A stretch of 64,000 nucleotides of DNA from Bradyrhizobium oligotrophicum S58 (GTDB taxonomy: Bacteria > Pseudomonadota > Alphaproteobacteria > Rhizobiales > Xanthobacteraceae): assembly GCF_000344805.1 (NCBI RefSeq), contig NC_020453.1, positions 4,063,001-4,127,000 on the forward strand. The letters are read 5' to 3'. Under the pieces are notes generated by a model, which was given only the letters and a program-made list of their open reading frames with translations, ran no database searches and was not told the DNA's origin. Positions 26,171-35,829 of this stretch are shown here, one piece after another; the stretch's first letter is position 1, and every line of letters begins with the position of its first letter. Both the position numbers and the translations under genes were made by a program.

Positions 26171-26460
26171 TCAGTAAAGTCCCCCAGTCCCCATCACGGC
26201 GCCGGGGTCCGCTGGACTTACGGGGGGAGACGGAGCGCGGTTCGGATCAGAGTCCCCCAGCGCTGAATAGCCATCCGGCGGGGCGGTGCCGGGTTTGAAA
26301 GGTTCGAGAATGACGCCACTCGTTTGCCCAGGGACGGCACGCATGCCGGTCTTCGAGTCGACGCGGACCAGCTTGATGCCAGCCGGCATCTTGAACGGCG
26401 TCGCCGGCTTGTCGGCGAGCGCGAGCTTCATGAAATCGCGTGCGACGGGAGCCGCGATGC
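26171..26460 (-). pseudogene. C-terminal remnant of penicillin-binding protein 1A
   Basis: On the minus strand about 95 codons read APVARDFMKLALADKPATPF, then MPAGIKLVRVDSKTGMRAVPGQ and SGVILEPFKPGTAPPDGY. These match my recollection of the extreme C-terminus of alphaproteobacterial PBP1A (mrcA). No transpeptidase or glycosyltransferase domain precedes it: similarity stops at about 26460, exactly where the 58-bp repeat begins. It ends normally at the stop at 26171-26173. I read it as a relic left by rearrangement; the intact gene is presumably elsewhere. Confidence 0.65.
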
Positions 26461-26518
26461 GCGCCGCAGAGAATGGCTTTCCGCATTGGGCCAGCGCGTA
26501 CGCATCCGGCGCCGTGCT
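26461..26518. repeat. 58-bp duplicated segment, copy 2 (beside the PBP1A remnant)
   Basis: 57 of 58 bases match 24500-24557 in the same orientation. It abuts the PBP1A remnant directly. It either came from recombination with the phosphoesterase gene tail or is a member of a dispersed repeat family that has entered both places. Confidence 0.75.
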
Positions 26519-27312
26519 GTGAAGCATCGGCTGATGCACGATACTGAAAGGAAGCTGCTCCCGCCCGTCGGGCAAATCGGCCCGTGTGGCATCGCTCGTT
26601 TGCAGGCGCCGACGGGTGCGGACGGGGCCAAATCGGCTGCGCCGAAAAACTCATTTCATGAATGCGTTCAAGCTGATTTGGGCTGTCCAGTCCCGCAGCG
26701 AAAAATATCACTGTTTCTAATTTACAGAAATCGTGGTTCTCTCCCTCCGTCCCGCCTCGGCACGAGGGGCGTATCGCGATCGTCATGACACGCGGGGTGG
26801 GATGCGGTGGGCGCGTTGGGTCGCAGCATGGCTTGATGTCGTGCGGACGAACGGCACGGGGCGCACGTCGAAAACGTATGGTCCTGGCATCTCGACGCTG
26901 ATGCTACGCCGGTGGTGACGATGATCCGCCGGTCACGGGGGCAAGACAGCCGATCCCCGGGGAGAGTACGCATAAGACGTAAGGCCATCGCGCAGGGAAT
27001 GCCGGGTTGACCGGCTGGACCTGTGGTTCCTGCCGCCTGCATTTTTTTCGCAGGCGGGCCATGGGTTGCGGCCAGCACCCGGCATTCCCTGCGCCCTCGA
27101 CATCACGAGGGTGAACTCCACAATCACAGCTCGGGCAGATCATGCCGCGAGAACGACGACCTGCATGCGTGCTTTCTGTCGATGCGTCGAACACAGCGCA
27201 GCTGATTGGGGCGCTTCGTCCTCGTTCCGTAATTCTACGGGCGGGACAATTAACGCGCCTGAAGCTGCCGATCAGGCATGGCAGGGGATCACAAGGAAGG
27301 TTCTGCGCCCAA
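26519..27312. other. Non-coding region with dispersed-element character
   Basis: About 790 bases between the repeat and the histidine kinase start. Open frames exist in several phases on both strands but none has family features, a convincing ribosome site or typical codon use. Parts resemble, to my memory, non-coding repeats found many times in Bradyrhizobium-like genomes and often mis-annotated as hypothetical proteins. Two AT-richer patches (26640-26740 and around 27040) break the usual GC content. A long hairpin lies at 26990-27094. Confidence 0.45.
26990..27094. repeat. 105-base nested hairpin element
   Basis: Outer arms GCGCAGGGAATGCCGGGT (26990-27007) and its exact complement at 27077-27094 enclose further pairs: GCTGG/CCAGC (27014-27018 with 27072-27076), CCTGTGG/CCATGGG (27020-27026 with 27059-27065, two G-U pairs) and CCGCCTGC/GCAGGCGG (27033-27040 with 27050-27057) around an ATTTTTTTC loop. 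All the stems nest in one long rod. It could be a MITE-like repeat, a structured RNA or a bidirectional terminator. Confidence 0.65.
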
Positions 27313-29628
27313 ATGAATTGGCCTGGGGATCCCTCGCGCGCGAAGCGCACTGCCGGCGGCGGTCCGCTCGGCGCCTTCTTCCTCTGGATCGGTGGCTTCG
27401 GCGCCATCGAAGGCCTCGACGACGAGGCGCTGACGGAGCGCGACCGCCGCCGCATTCGGGCGCGGCAGATCGATGCCGTGGCACGGCTCGTCCCGGTGAC
27501 CATCGGCATCAACTTCGCCAACGCGGCAATCATCCTCGGCGTGTTCTGGAATGTCGTCTCCAACGTCTTCCTGACCGCCTGGGGTTCGGCGATCGTGGTC
27601 GCCGGCGTCCTGGCGCTGCGCGGCTGGTGGCGTGCGCGCAAGTCGCGGCCGCAGGAGGCATCCGAACGCGCGATCCGCCGCATGACCCTGCAGGCCTTCT
27701 TTCTCGCCTGCATCTGGGGATCGCTGCCGCTGATCCTGATGCCGCAGATCGATCCGCATCTGCAGATCATCGTCGGCTCGCTGATGACCGGGATGATCTC
27801 GGGCGGCGCCTTCGCGATGTCGAGCGTGCCGCGGGCGGGTCTCGCCTACACCTGGACGCTGATGCTCGGCTCGGTCGGCTCGCTGTTTCTCTGCGGCGGC
27901 GCGACCTATCTGGTGCTCGTCGTCTTCCTGCTGCTCTACACCTCGTTCATGGTGCGTCACCTGGTGTCGCACGGCAATGTGTTCCTGGAGAACCTCAAGG
28001 CGCAGATCCGCCATGAACGCCAGAATGAGACGATCTCGCTGCTGCTCAAGGAATTTCAGGAGAACGCCTCGAGCTGGCTGTGGCAGACCGACGCCGAGGG
28101 CCGCCTGATCGACGCGCCGCAGCGCTTTGCCGACGTGGCGCAGCTGCCGCTCGATCAGCTCAAGGGCGAGCGGCTGATCGATACGCTGAAATATCTCTGC
28201 CCGACCGACACGGCGACGCTGAAGACGTTCGCCGATCGCATGGCGCAGCGGCTGTCGATCCCGGAGATCCTGATCCACGTGGTGGTGGCGGGAGGCGAGC
28301 GCCGCCGCTGGGCGCTGACCGCGCGGCCGGCGCGCGACTATGAGGGCAAGTTTGCGGGCTATCGCGGCTTCGGCCGCGACGTCACCGAGCGCTGGCGGGC
28401 CGAGCAGGCTGAAGCCGAGAGCAGGGCCAAGTCCGACTTCCTGGCGATGATGAGCCACGAGATCCGCACCCCGATGAACGGCGTGCTGGGCCTCGCCTCG
28501 ACCCTGCTGGAGACCAAGCTCGACGACGAGCAGCGCCACGCGGTGATGACCATCCGCGAGTCCGGCGACAATCTTCAGCGCATCCTCAATGACATCCTCG
28601 ATCTGTCCAAGCTCAACGCCGGCAAGCTCGAGTTCGAGACCGTCGACTTCTCGCCGGCGGCGCTGGTCGAGGCGGTGACGGCCATCATCGGCGTCAACGC
28701 CAAGTCGAAGACCCTGCTCGTCAATGCGGACATCGATCCGAAGCTGCCGCGGGCGCTCAAGGGCGACGTCGCGCGCATTCGCCAGGTGCTGATCAATCTC
28801 GCGTCCAACGCCGTCAAGTTCACCGAGCGCGGTGGCATCACCATCGCGGTCGCCTGCAGGGCGCGTGACGATCACAAGGCGACGATCGAGTGGCGCGTGT
28901 CCGACACCGGCATCGGCATTCCCGCCGACCGCGTCGGCAAGCTATTCACCGATTTCGCCCAGGCCGATGCGTCGATCAATCGCCGCTTCGGCGGCACCGG
29001 GCTTGGTCTTGCGATCTCCCGGCGCATCATCGAGCAGATGGGTGGCGCGATCGCGGTGTCCTCGGTGGCGGGCGAAGGTTCGACGTTCCGCTTCAGCCTG
29101 ACCTTGCCGTGGAGCGACAAGCAGGTGTCCGATCAGCGCACCGACCGGGTCGGCGCCGGCGATCTCAAGGCAAGGATCGAAGCGCTCGGGCGACCGCTGC
29201 GCGTCCTGATCGCCGAGGACGACGCCACCAACCGCATGGTGGTGTCGAAGATGCTGCAGGAGTTCGCGGTCGACAAATGCATCGTGCCGGATGGCCTGCA
29301 GGCGGTGAAGGCGGCGGGCGAGCAGGAGTTCGACCTGGTGCTGATGGACGTCCGCATGCCCGAGATGGACGGCATCACCGCGACCCGGACCATCCGGGCC
29401 AAGGGCGGGCGGCTCGCCGAGCTGCCGATCATTGCGCTCACCGCCAATGCTTTCCCCGACGACATCAAGCAGTGCCGCGAGGCCGGCATGACCGACTTCC
29501 TGGCCAAGCCGCTGCGCAAGCCGGCCATGGTCGCGGCGATGCTGACGGCCATCGGAACGCCCGCCGCGAGCGTCGAGGCGCCGAGCCTCGCGCCGTCAGA
29601 CAGCCCGGCGGCGACGGCGGAGGCCTGA
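27313..29628 (+). CDS. Hybrid sensor histidine kinase with membrane N-terminus
   Basis: A 771-aa inner-membrane sensor. Residues 1-55 are cytoplasmic and basic. Residues about 57-215 hold six or so hydrophobic segments with little periplasmic sequence. A PAS-like domain follows (SSWLWQTDAEGRLI to GYRGFGRDVTERW). Then HisKA with H382 in MMSHEIRTPMNG, an HATPase with DTGIGIP and GGTGLGL, and a C-terminal receiver with D679 in VLMDVRMPEMDG. ATG 27313 is preferred, with AAGGAAGG upstream; an in-frame start at 27142 would add 57 unsupported residues. No output regulator is adjacent, so the phosphorelay target is unknown. Confidence 0.88.
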   Translation: MNWPGDPSRAKRTAGGGPLGAFFLWIGGFGAIEGLDDEALTERDRRRIRARQIDAVARLVPVTIGINFANAAIILGVFWNVVSNVFLTAWGSAIVVAGVLALRGWWRARKSRPQEASERAIRRMTLQAFFLACIWGSLPLILMPQIDPHLQIIVGSLMTGMISGGAFAMSSVPRAGLAYTWTLMLGSVGSLFLCGGATYLVLVVFLLLYTSFMVRHLVSHGNVFLENLKAQIRHERQNETISLLLKEFQENASSWLWQTDAEGRLIDAPQRFADVAQLPLDQLKGERLIDTLKYLCPTDTATLKTFADRMAQRLSIPEILIHVVVAGGERRRWALTARPARDYEGKFAGYRGFGRDVTERWRAEQAEAESRAKSDFLAMMSHEIRTPMNGVLGLASTLLETKLDDEQRHAVMTIRESGDNLQRILNDILDLSKLNAGKLEFETVDFSPAALVEAVTAIIGVNAKSKTLLVNADIDPKLPRALKGDVARIRQVLINLASNAVKFTERGGITIAVACRARDDHKATIEWRVSDTGIGIPADRVGKLFTDFAQADASINRRFGGTGLGLAISRRIIEQMGGAIAVSSVAGEGSTFRFSLTLPWSDKQVSDQRTDRVGAGDLKARIEALGRPLRVLIAEDDATNRMVVSKMLQEFAVDKCIVPDGLQAVKAAGEQEFDLVLMDVRMPEMDGITATRTIRAKGGRLAELPIIALTANAFPDDIKQCREAGMTDFLAKPLRKPAMVAAMLTAIGTPAASVEAPSLAPSDSPAATAEA

Positions 29629-29643
29629 GCCGGAGAAGGGGAG

Positions 29644-29985
29644 CTAGACCGAGAAGCTGGTGCCGCAGCCGCACGAGGCGGTGGCGTTGGGATTGTTGAT
29701 CCGGAACGAGGCGCCCATCAGGTCGTCGACGAAATCGACCTCGGAGCCGGCCAGGAACGGCACCGAGGCCGGATCGACCAGCACGACCGCGTGGTCTCGC
29801 TCGATCACGAGATCGTCCTCGGCCTTGGCGCGGTCGATGTCGAACTTGTACTGGAAGCCGGAGCAGCCGCCGCCTTCCACCGAAATGCGCAGCATCGCGC
29901 CTCCGGTCTCCTTGCCGAGGATCTCCCCGATGCGGCGGGCGGCGCGTTCGCTGATGGTGACGGGGCCGGTCGAGGCATCGGTCAT
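29644..29985 (-). CDS. erpA: Iron-sulfur cluster insertion protein (ErpA/IscA type)
   Basis: A 113-aa A-type carrier that passes Fe-S clusters to apo-enzymes. It has the HesB/IscA pattern ISERAARRIGEIL, LRISVEGGGCSGFQY and C-terminal SCGCGTSF, which together supply the three cluster cysteines. The start at 29985 has CGGAGA upstream; an ATG six codons earlier is less likely. It is divergent from dgt across 125 bases, an arrangement conserved in related alphaproteobacteria. Confidence 0.9.
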   Translation of the reverse strand: MTDASTGPVTISERAARRIGEILGKETGGAMLRISVEGGGCSGFQYKFDIDRAKAEDDLVIERDHAVVLVDPASVPFLAGSEVDFVDDLMGASFRINNPNATASCGCGTSFSV

Positions 29986-30110
29986 GGCAAAAGGTCTCCG
30001 CAAATCGCCCCCGGAAAGGGCGCGTCATGCCCTATTCATTTGGTCTCGGGCACTCCCCATAGTTAAGTGGGCACCGCCGAGGAATCAAATCTCAAAGGGA
30101 ATAATCGTCC

Positions 30111-31277
30111 GTGTCGGTTGGAATGGCTGCCCCCCGTGCGCCCTTTTCCTGCGATCCCGATCGCAGCCGGGGCCGGCTGTTCGCCGAACCGCCATCGCGC
30201 ACCCGCAGCCCCTTCCGCAGGGATTGCGACCGGGTGATCCATTCGACCGCGTTCCGCAGGCTGAAGCACAAGACCCAGGTGTTCGTCTTCCACGAAGGCG
30301 ACCACTACCGCACCCGTCTGACCCATTCCTTGGAAGTCGCCCAGATCGCCCGGGCGCTGGCCCGCCAGCTCGGCCTCGACGAGGACCTGACGGAGACGCT
30401 GGCCTTGGCGCATGATCTCGGCCATCCGCCGTTCGGCCATGCCGGGGAGCGGGCGCTCAACCGCTGCATGGCGGACCATGGCGGCTTCGATCACAACGCC
30501 CAGACATTGCGCATCGTCACGTCCTTCGAGCAGCGCTACCCTGATTTCGACGGCCTCAATCTCACCTGGGAATCGCTCGAAGGCATCGTCAAGCACAACG
30601 GCCCCTTGCAGGCGCCGATTCCGCCGGGGATCGCCGAGTTCAATGCGCGGTTCGACCTGGAGTTGTGGAGCTACGCCTCGCTCGAGGCCCAGGTCGCGGC
30701 GCTCGCGGACGACATCGCCTACGACGCCCACGACATCGACGACGGCCTGCGCGCGGGCCTGTTCATGGTCGACGACCTCAAGGAGGTTCCGCTGCTCGCG
30801 GCGATGATCGCCGAGATCGACCGCCACTATCCCGGGCTCGACCCGATCCGGCGTGGCGCCGAGCTGGTGCGCGAGCTGATCTCGTATCTGATTGCGGCGG
30901 TGGCTGCCGAGGCCGAGCGCCGCATCGGGCAGGTGCAGCCGATGTCGCCTCACGACGTCAGGCGCCAAACCGGTCCGCTGGTGGCGTTCCCGGCTGACGC
31001 CGCCGGACACGAGGCCGCCATCAAGGCGTTTCTCTGGCAGCGGATGTACCGCCACGAACGGGTGATGCGGGTGATGCGCGACGCCGAGCGCATCGTGGCC
31101 GACCTGTTCGGCCGCTACCAGGAGGACGGTGCGACGCTGCCCGCCGGCTGGCTGGACGACTGCGAGGGAGACGGCGATCGCGCCCGCCGCATAGGCCACT
31201 TTATCGCCGGAATGACGGACCGTTTTGCCCTAACCGAGCACCACCGCCTTTTTGACTCGACTCCGGATTTGCGTTAG
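30111..31277 (+). CDS. dgt: dGTPase-like HD-domain triphosphohydrolase
   Basis: A 388-aa deoxynucleoside triphosphate triphosphohydrolase-like protein. It contains the HD-domain metal residues: [14 protein letters not shown] and the diagnostic [17 protein letters not shown], with [16 protein letters not shown] later. The N-terminal [24 protein letters not shown] is characteristic of the family. Such enzymes split dNTPs into nucleoside and tripolyphosphate and limit dNTP pools. GTG at 30111 or ATG at 30123 may be the start. It is eight bases upstream of argS, probably co-transcribed. Confidence 0.9.
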   Translation: MSVGMAAPRAPFSCDPDRSRGRLFAEPPSRTRSPFRRDCDRVIHSTAFRRLKHKTQVFVFHEGDHYRTRLTHSLEVAQIARALARQLGLDEDLTETLALAHDLGHPPFGHAGERALNRCMADHGGFDHNAQTLRIVTSFEQRYPDFDGLNLTWESLEGIVKHNGPLQAPIPPGIAEFNARFDLELWSYASLEAQVAALADDIAYDAHDIDDGLRAGLFMVDDLKEVPLLAAMIAEIDRHYPGLDPIRRGAELVRELISYLIAAVAAEAERRIGQVQPMSPHDVRRQTGPLVAFPADAAGHEAAIKAFLWQRMYRHERVMRVMRDAERIVADLFGRYQEDGATLPAGWLDDCEGDGDRARRIGHFIAGMTDRFALTEHHRLFDSTPDLR

Positions 31278-31285
31278 GCGGCGGC

Positions 31286-33082
31286 ATGGTTGAACAAGCT
31301 TCCACCCCCTACCTTTTTGCCGACATGCTCGCGCGTGTCCACGCCATCTGCGCTGCGCTCGCTAAGCAGGGCGGCTGGCCCGAGGGCATCGATTTCTCGC
31401 GCGTGGTGGTCGAGCCGCCGCGCGATCCGAGCCATGGCGACATGGCCACCAACGCCGCGATGGTGCTCGCCAAGGAGGCGAAGGCCAAGCCGCGTGATCT
31501 CGCCGATGTGATCGCCGAGCGCCTGCGGGCCGATGAACTGGTGGCCAAGGTCGATGTCGCAGGTCCCGGCTTCATCAATCTGACCCTGCGGCCGTCGGTC
31601 TGGGCGCAAGCGCTCGGCACGATCCTGCGCGAAGGCGCTGCCTACGGTCGCGTCGCGCCGGTGGCCGGCGCGCCGAAGGTGAACGTCGAATACGTGTCGG
31701 CCAATCCGACCGGTCCGATGCATGTCGGCCATTGCCGCGGCGCCGTGTTCGGCGATGCGCTGTGCAGCCTGCTGCAGTTCGCCGGCCGTGACGTCACGCG
31801 CGAGTACTACATCAACGATGCTGGCGCCCAGGTCGACGTTCTCGCGCGCTCCGCCTTCCTCCGGTATCGTGAAGCGCTCGGCGAAGACATCGGCGCGATT
31901 CCGGACGGGCTGTATCCCGGCGACTATCTCAAGCCGGTCGGGCAGGCGCTGGTGGCCGAGCATGGCGACAAGCTCAAGGCCATGCCTGAGGCGGGGTGGC
32001 TGGGAATCGTGCGCGACAAGGCGATCACGATGATGATGGCCGAGATCAAGAATGATCTCGCCGCGCTGAACATCAGGCACGATGTCTTTTTCTCCGAGCG
32101 CTCGCTCATCCATCAGGGCAACAACAAGGTCGCGGAAACCATCGATTTCCTGCGCGCGCGGGGCGACGTCTATGAAGGCCGCCTGCCGCCGCCGAAGGGC
32201 GCGCCGCCCGAGGATTGGGAAGATCGCGAGCAGCTGCTGTTCCGCGCCACCGCCTATGGTGACGACGTCGATCGTCCACTGATCAAGTCGGACGGCAGCT
32301 ACACCTACTTCGCTTCCGACATCGCCAACCACCGGCACAAGTTCGAGCGCGGCTTCGCTGACCTGATCGACGTATTCGGCGCCGATCATGGCGGCTACAT
32401 CAAGCGCATGCAGGCTGCGGTGAAAGCGGTGACGGCCGCGCAGGCGGTGCTCGACGTCAAGGTCGTCCAGCTCGTGAAGCTGTTGCGCAACGGCGAGCCC
32501 GTGAAGATGTCGAAGCGCTCCGGCGACTTCGTCACTCTGCGGGAAGTTGTTGATGAAGTGGGGCGCGATGCGGTCCGTTTCATGATGCTCTACCGCAAGA
32601 ACGACGCCGTGCTCGATTTCGACCTCGCCAAGGTGATCGAGCAGTCGCGCGACAATCCCGTGTTCTATGTCCAGTATGGTCACGCCAGAGGGCATTCGAT
32701 CTTCCGCAATGCCCGGGAGAGCGTCCCGGACCTGCCGGAAGAGGAGGGGACGCGACTCGCTTATCTCGCCCAGGCGAACCTCGAAAAACTGTCCGACCCG
32801 GCCGAACACGACCTCTTGAAACGCCTTGCGCTCTACCCACGTACGGTAGAGAGCGCGGCGCTCGCGCATGAGCCGCACAGGATCGCCTTCTACCTGTATG
32901 AACTTGCAAGCGAATTTCACGCCCTCTGGACGCGGGGGCGGGATTTGCCCTATTTACGCTTCATTATCGATGATGATGCAGAATTGACCAAGGCGCGTTT
33001 GGCCATGGTTCAGGGCGTCGTCTCGGTACTGGCGTCGGGACTTGCGATCTTGGGCGTTAATGCTCCTGATGCAATGCGCTGA
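31286..33082 (+). CDS. argS: Arginyl-tRNA synthetase
   Basis: A 598-aa class I aminoacyl-tRNA synthetase. The N-terminal Add1 domain is followed by [24 protein letters not shown] (HVGH as the HIGH box, about residue 148) and the [12 protein letters not shown] loop near residue 407, then the anticodon-binding domain ending GVNAPDAMR. It is essential for protein synthesis. The gene is part of the conserved dgt-argS-SPOR-nagZ-scpAB-tatABC series. Confidence 0.95.
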   Translation: MVEQASTPYLFADMLARVHAICAALAKQGGWPEGIDFSRVVVEPPRDPSHGDMATNAAMVLAKEAKAKPRDLADVIAERLRADELVAKVDVAGPGFINLTLRPSVWAQALGTILREGAAYGRVAPVAGAPKVNVEYVSANPTGPMHVGHCRGAVFGDALCSLLQFAGRDVTREYYINDAGAQVDVLARSAFLRYREALGEDIGAIPDGLYPGDYLKPVGQALVAEHGDKLKAMPEAGWLGIVRDKAITMMMAEIKNDLAALNIRHDVFFSERSLIHQGNNKVAETIDFLRARGDVYEGRLPPPKGAPPEDWEDREQLLFRATAYGDDVDRPLIKSDGSYTYFASDIANHRHKFERGFADLIDVFGADHGGYIKRMQAAVKAVTAAQAVLDVKVVQLVKLLRNGEPVKMSKRSGDFVTLREVVDEVGRDAVRFMMLYRKNDAVLDFDLAKVIEQSRDNPVFYVQYGHARGHSIFRNARESVPDLPEEEGTRLAYLAQANLEKLSDPAEHDLLKRLALYPRTVESAALAHEPHRIAFYLYELASEFHALWTRGRDLPYLRFIIDDDAELTKARLAMVQGVVSVLASGLAILGVNAPDAMR

Positions 33083-33177
33083 TTGGGGGAAACACACGAC
33101 TTCAGTTGGGGGCCTCAATCTGGCAGGGTCCGCCTTAGGACGCATATGCGGCTTACCCGCAGGGACGCTTCATCACG

Positions 33178-34758
33178 ATGGCTGATCGTTACCAGGACAG
33201 ACCCTTTCCCGCTGATGGTTTTGGCCGTGGTGGAAACCAGCAGGCCGATGCCGATCCGCTCGCGGAACTTGCCCGCCTGATCGGGCAGAACGATCCTTTC
33301 GCAGCATCAGGCCGGGCAACCCCGCAGCCTCAAGCGCGTCCAATGGCCCGCCCCGCAGCGCCCGCCCCGGAGCAGCCCCCCATCGGCATGGCGCCGCCCG
33401 GTCCCCCGACCTGGATGCAGCGTGCGCCGAATGCGCCGCAAGCGGCAGCCAATCCATTCGCCGACATCGGACGCGAGCCGCAGCAGCAGGCCGCGCCGCC
33501 TCCGGCCTACCCGGCCGGCTTTCAGGATCCGCGCGGCCGTGAGCCCGGATTTCCCGAGCAGGATTTCGATCGTCAGGACTTTGCGGCCGGCGCAGGCGCG
33601 CGGCAGCAGGGCTATCCCAACGCCGAGTTTGCCGACCAGCTGTCGAAGCTCGACTACAATGTCGGCGAGTCGCGCCACGGGTTTGCCGAGAACGACCGCG
33701 ATTACGACCGCGGCAACGGCTTCGACGACAACGAGCAGGATTCCTCGCGCTACGACGATGCACTGTTCGGCCAGGTGGGATCCGGGCAGCAGGGCTTTCA
33801 GGGCGACGGCGACTTCCAGGACGGTCAGTACGGCTATCAGGACGGTTACGACGAAGGCGAGGAAGAGGAGCGGCCGCGCCGGCGCAGCGGCATGAGCACG
33901 GTGCTCGCGGTGCTGACCCTCGCAGTGGTCGGGACCGGCGGCGCCTATGGCTACAAGACCTATATCTCCTCCGGCCGCACCGGCGAGCCGCCGATCATCC
34001 GTGCCGACAACAGTCCCACCAAGATCATGGCCCAGCAGGATACGACGCCGAAGGTGCCGGATCGGCTGCTCGGCAACGACGGCGGCGAGAAGATGGTGTC
34101 CCGCGAGGAGACGCCGATGGATCTGAACACCCGCGGCGGCAATCCACGCGTGGTGTTTCCGCAGATGAGCCAGAATGGGGCTCCGCCGCCGGCCGGTGCT
34201 GGAGCGGCCCCGATGTCGCAGATGGCCAATGCCAACGGCATCCTGCCCAACTCCGATCCGCGGCCGATCAAGACGCTGTCCGTGACCGGCGGCAACCAGG
34301 CGGCGGCCGATCCCACTGCAGCGCCGCCGGCCAATCCGCCGCCGACCAAGCAGACGATGCAGAAGGGCCGCAAGTCCCCGGCGAATGCCAACGCCTCCGC
34401 GGCCGCCGAGACCCCGATGCCGCTGACGCCGCAGCCGGCGAATGCGCCCGCGCGCATCGCGGCCGCCGTGCCGGTGACCGAGCAGACCACCAGCACCGCC
34501 ACCGGCGGCTATCTGGTGTCAATCTCGTCGCAGGCCAGCGAGGCCGAGGCGATGACGTCGTACAAGGCCGTGCAGGACAAATACGGCGCCGTGCTCAGCA
34601 AGTACGAGCCGATCATCAAGCGGATGGACCTGGGCGACAAGGGCGGTGTCAAGTACCGCGCGGCTGTCGGCCCCTTCGCGACGAAGGAAGAGGCCAACAA
34701 GATGTGCGGAACGTTGAAAACTGCCGGCGGACAGTGTTTCCCGTTTAGCAACAATTAA
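33178..34758 (+). CDS. SPOR-domain membrane protein
   Basis: A 526-aa bitopic protein. A long, disordered, Q/P/D-rich cytoplasmic part (residues 1-235) precedes one transmembrane helix (STVLAVLTLAVVGTGGAYGY, residues about 239-258). A periplasmic P/A/Q-rich linker leads to a C-terminal SPOR domain from about residue 440 (GGYLVSISSQASEAEA.., ending CFPFSNN), which binds denuded glycan strands at the septum. It is therefore a likely cell-division or envelope-remodelling protein. It lies between argS and nagZ, an alphaproteobacterial arrangement that fits with peptidoglycan work. Confidence 0.87.
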   Translation: MADRYQDRPFPADGFGRGGNQQADADPLAELARLIGQNDPFAASGRATPQPQARPMARPAAPAPEQPPIGMAPPGPPTWMQRAPNAPQAAANPFADIGREPQQQAAPPPAYPAGFQDPRGREPGFPEQDFDRQDFAAGAGARQQGYPNAEFADQLSKLDYNVGESRHGFAENDRDYDRGNGFDDNEQDSSRYDDALFGQVGSGQQGFQGDGDFQDGQYGYQDGYDEGEEEERPRRRSGMSTVLAVLTLAVVGTGGAYGYKTYISSGRTGEPPIIRADNSPTKIMAQQDTTPKVPDRLLGNDGGEKMVSREETPMDLNTRGGNPRVVFPQMSQNGAPPPAGAGAAPMSQMANANGILPNSDPRPIKTLSVTGGNQAAADPTAAPPANPPPTKQTMQKGRKSPANANASAAAETPMPLTPQPANAPARIAAAVPVTEQTTSTATGGYLVSISSQASEAEAMTSYKAVQDKYGAVLSKYEPIIKRMDLGDKGGVKYRAAVGPFATKEEANKMCGTLKTAGGQCFPFSNN

Positions 34759-34800
34759 GGCTCGCTTGACCGACCTCGAGGCGGGGTCTATGCGGCCCGC

Positions 34801-35829
34801 ATGACCATGCGGGCTTTCATTACCGGCATCTCCGGCCCTGACCTCACCGACGCCGAGCGCGCGTTCATCCGCGAGTTCAGGCCCTGGGGCTTCATCCTGT
34901 TCAAACGCAACGTCCAGTCACCTGCCCAAGTGACTGCACTGGTTCAGGAATTGCGAAATTGCGCCGGCCGCGCCGACGCCCCCGTCCTGATCGACCAGGA
35001 GGGCGGGCGGGTGCAGCGGCTGGGACCGCCGCATTGGCCGGCCTATCCCGCCGGCGTGGTGTTCGACCGCCTCTACGACCTTGATTCGTCCGCGGGCCTC
35101 CGCGCCGGCTGGCTCAGCGCCCGCCTGATCGCCGACGATCTCCACAAGCTCGGGATCACCGTGGATTGCCTGCCGCTGGCCGACGTGCCGATCGCCGGCG
35201 CCGATGCCGTGATCGGCGACCGCGCCTATGGCACGACGCCGGCCAAGGTGGCGGCGATCGCCCGGGCGGTCACGGAGGGACTGGAGCAGGGCGGCGTGCT
35301 GCCGGTGCTGAAGCACATTCCCGGCCACGGCCGCGCCACCGCCGACACCCATTTCCGGCTGCCGACCGTGGACACGCCCGAGGCGGAACTCGACGCCACG
35401 GATTTCGCCGCCTTCAAGCCGCTCGCGGACCTGCCGATGGCCATGACTGCACATGTTGTGTTTAGCGCCATCGACGCCGCCCATCCGGCCACGACATCTG
35501 CGACAATGATCCAGCGGGTGATTCGCGAACGGATCGGGTTCCAGGGCTTGTTGATGAGTGATGACGTTTCCATGAACGCACTGGCGGGATCGCTCGCCGA
35601 GCGCACGCGCGCGATTGTCGCGGCGGGTTGCGACATGGTTCTGCATTGCAATGGCAATCTCGACGAGATGCAGGCCGTCGCGGCCGAGACGCCGGAGCTT
35701 GCGGGGCAGGCTCTGATCCGCGCCGATCGGGCGCTTGCGGCGCGGAAGGCACCCACAAGCTTCGATCGCGGCGCTGCGCGCGCCGAGCTCGACGCCTTGA
35801 TCAACCGGCTGGGACCCGCGAGCGCATGA
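34801..35829 (+). CDS. nagZ: Beta-N-acetylhexosaminidase NagZ
   Basis: A 342-aa cytoplasmic GH3 enzyme of peptidoglycan recycling that removes GlcNAc from anhydro-muropeptides. It shows LIDQEGGRVQRL, the catalytic-loop motif KHIPGHGRATADTH (acid/base His in the loop) near residue 170, and the nucleophile Asp in LLMSDDVSMNAL near residue 253. In bacteria with inducible AmpC it affects beta-lactam resistance; here the nearby lactamase is class A. Its stop overlaps scpA by four bases. Confidence 0.92.
   Translation: MTMRAFITGISGPDLTDAERAFIREFRPWGFILFKRNVQSPAQVTALVQELRNCAGRADAPVLIDQEGGRVQRLGPPHWPAYPAGVVFDRLYDLDSSAGLRAGWLSARLIADDLHKLGITVDCLPLADVPIAGADAVIGDRAYGTTPAKVAAIARAVTEGLEQGGVLPVLKHIPGHGRATADTHFRLPTVDTPEAELDATDFAAFKPLADLPMAMTAHVVFSAIDAAHPATTSATMIQRVIRERIGFQGLLMSDDVSMNALAGSLAERTRAIVAAGCDMVLHCNGNLDEMQAVAAETPELAGQALIRADRALAARKAPTSFDRGAARAELDALINRLGPASA

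Noticed and set aside
27066..28016. A 316-codon plus-strand frame overlapping the start of the histidine kinase
   Set aside because: It covers the kinase's membrane domain in another phase and consists of Arg/Ala-rich sequence; the kinase frame has clear membrane helices and downstream domains.
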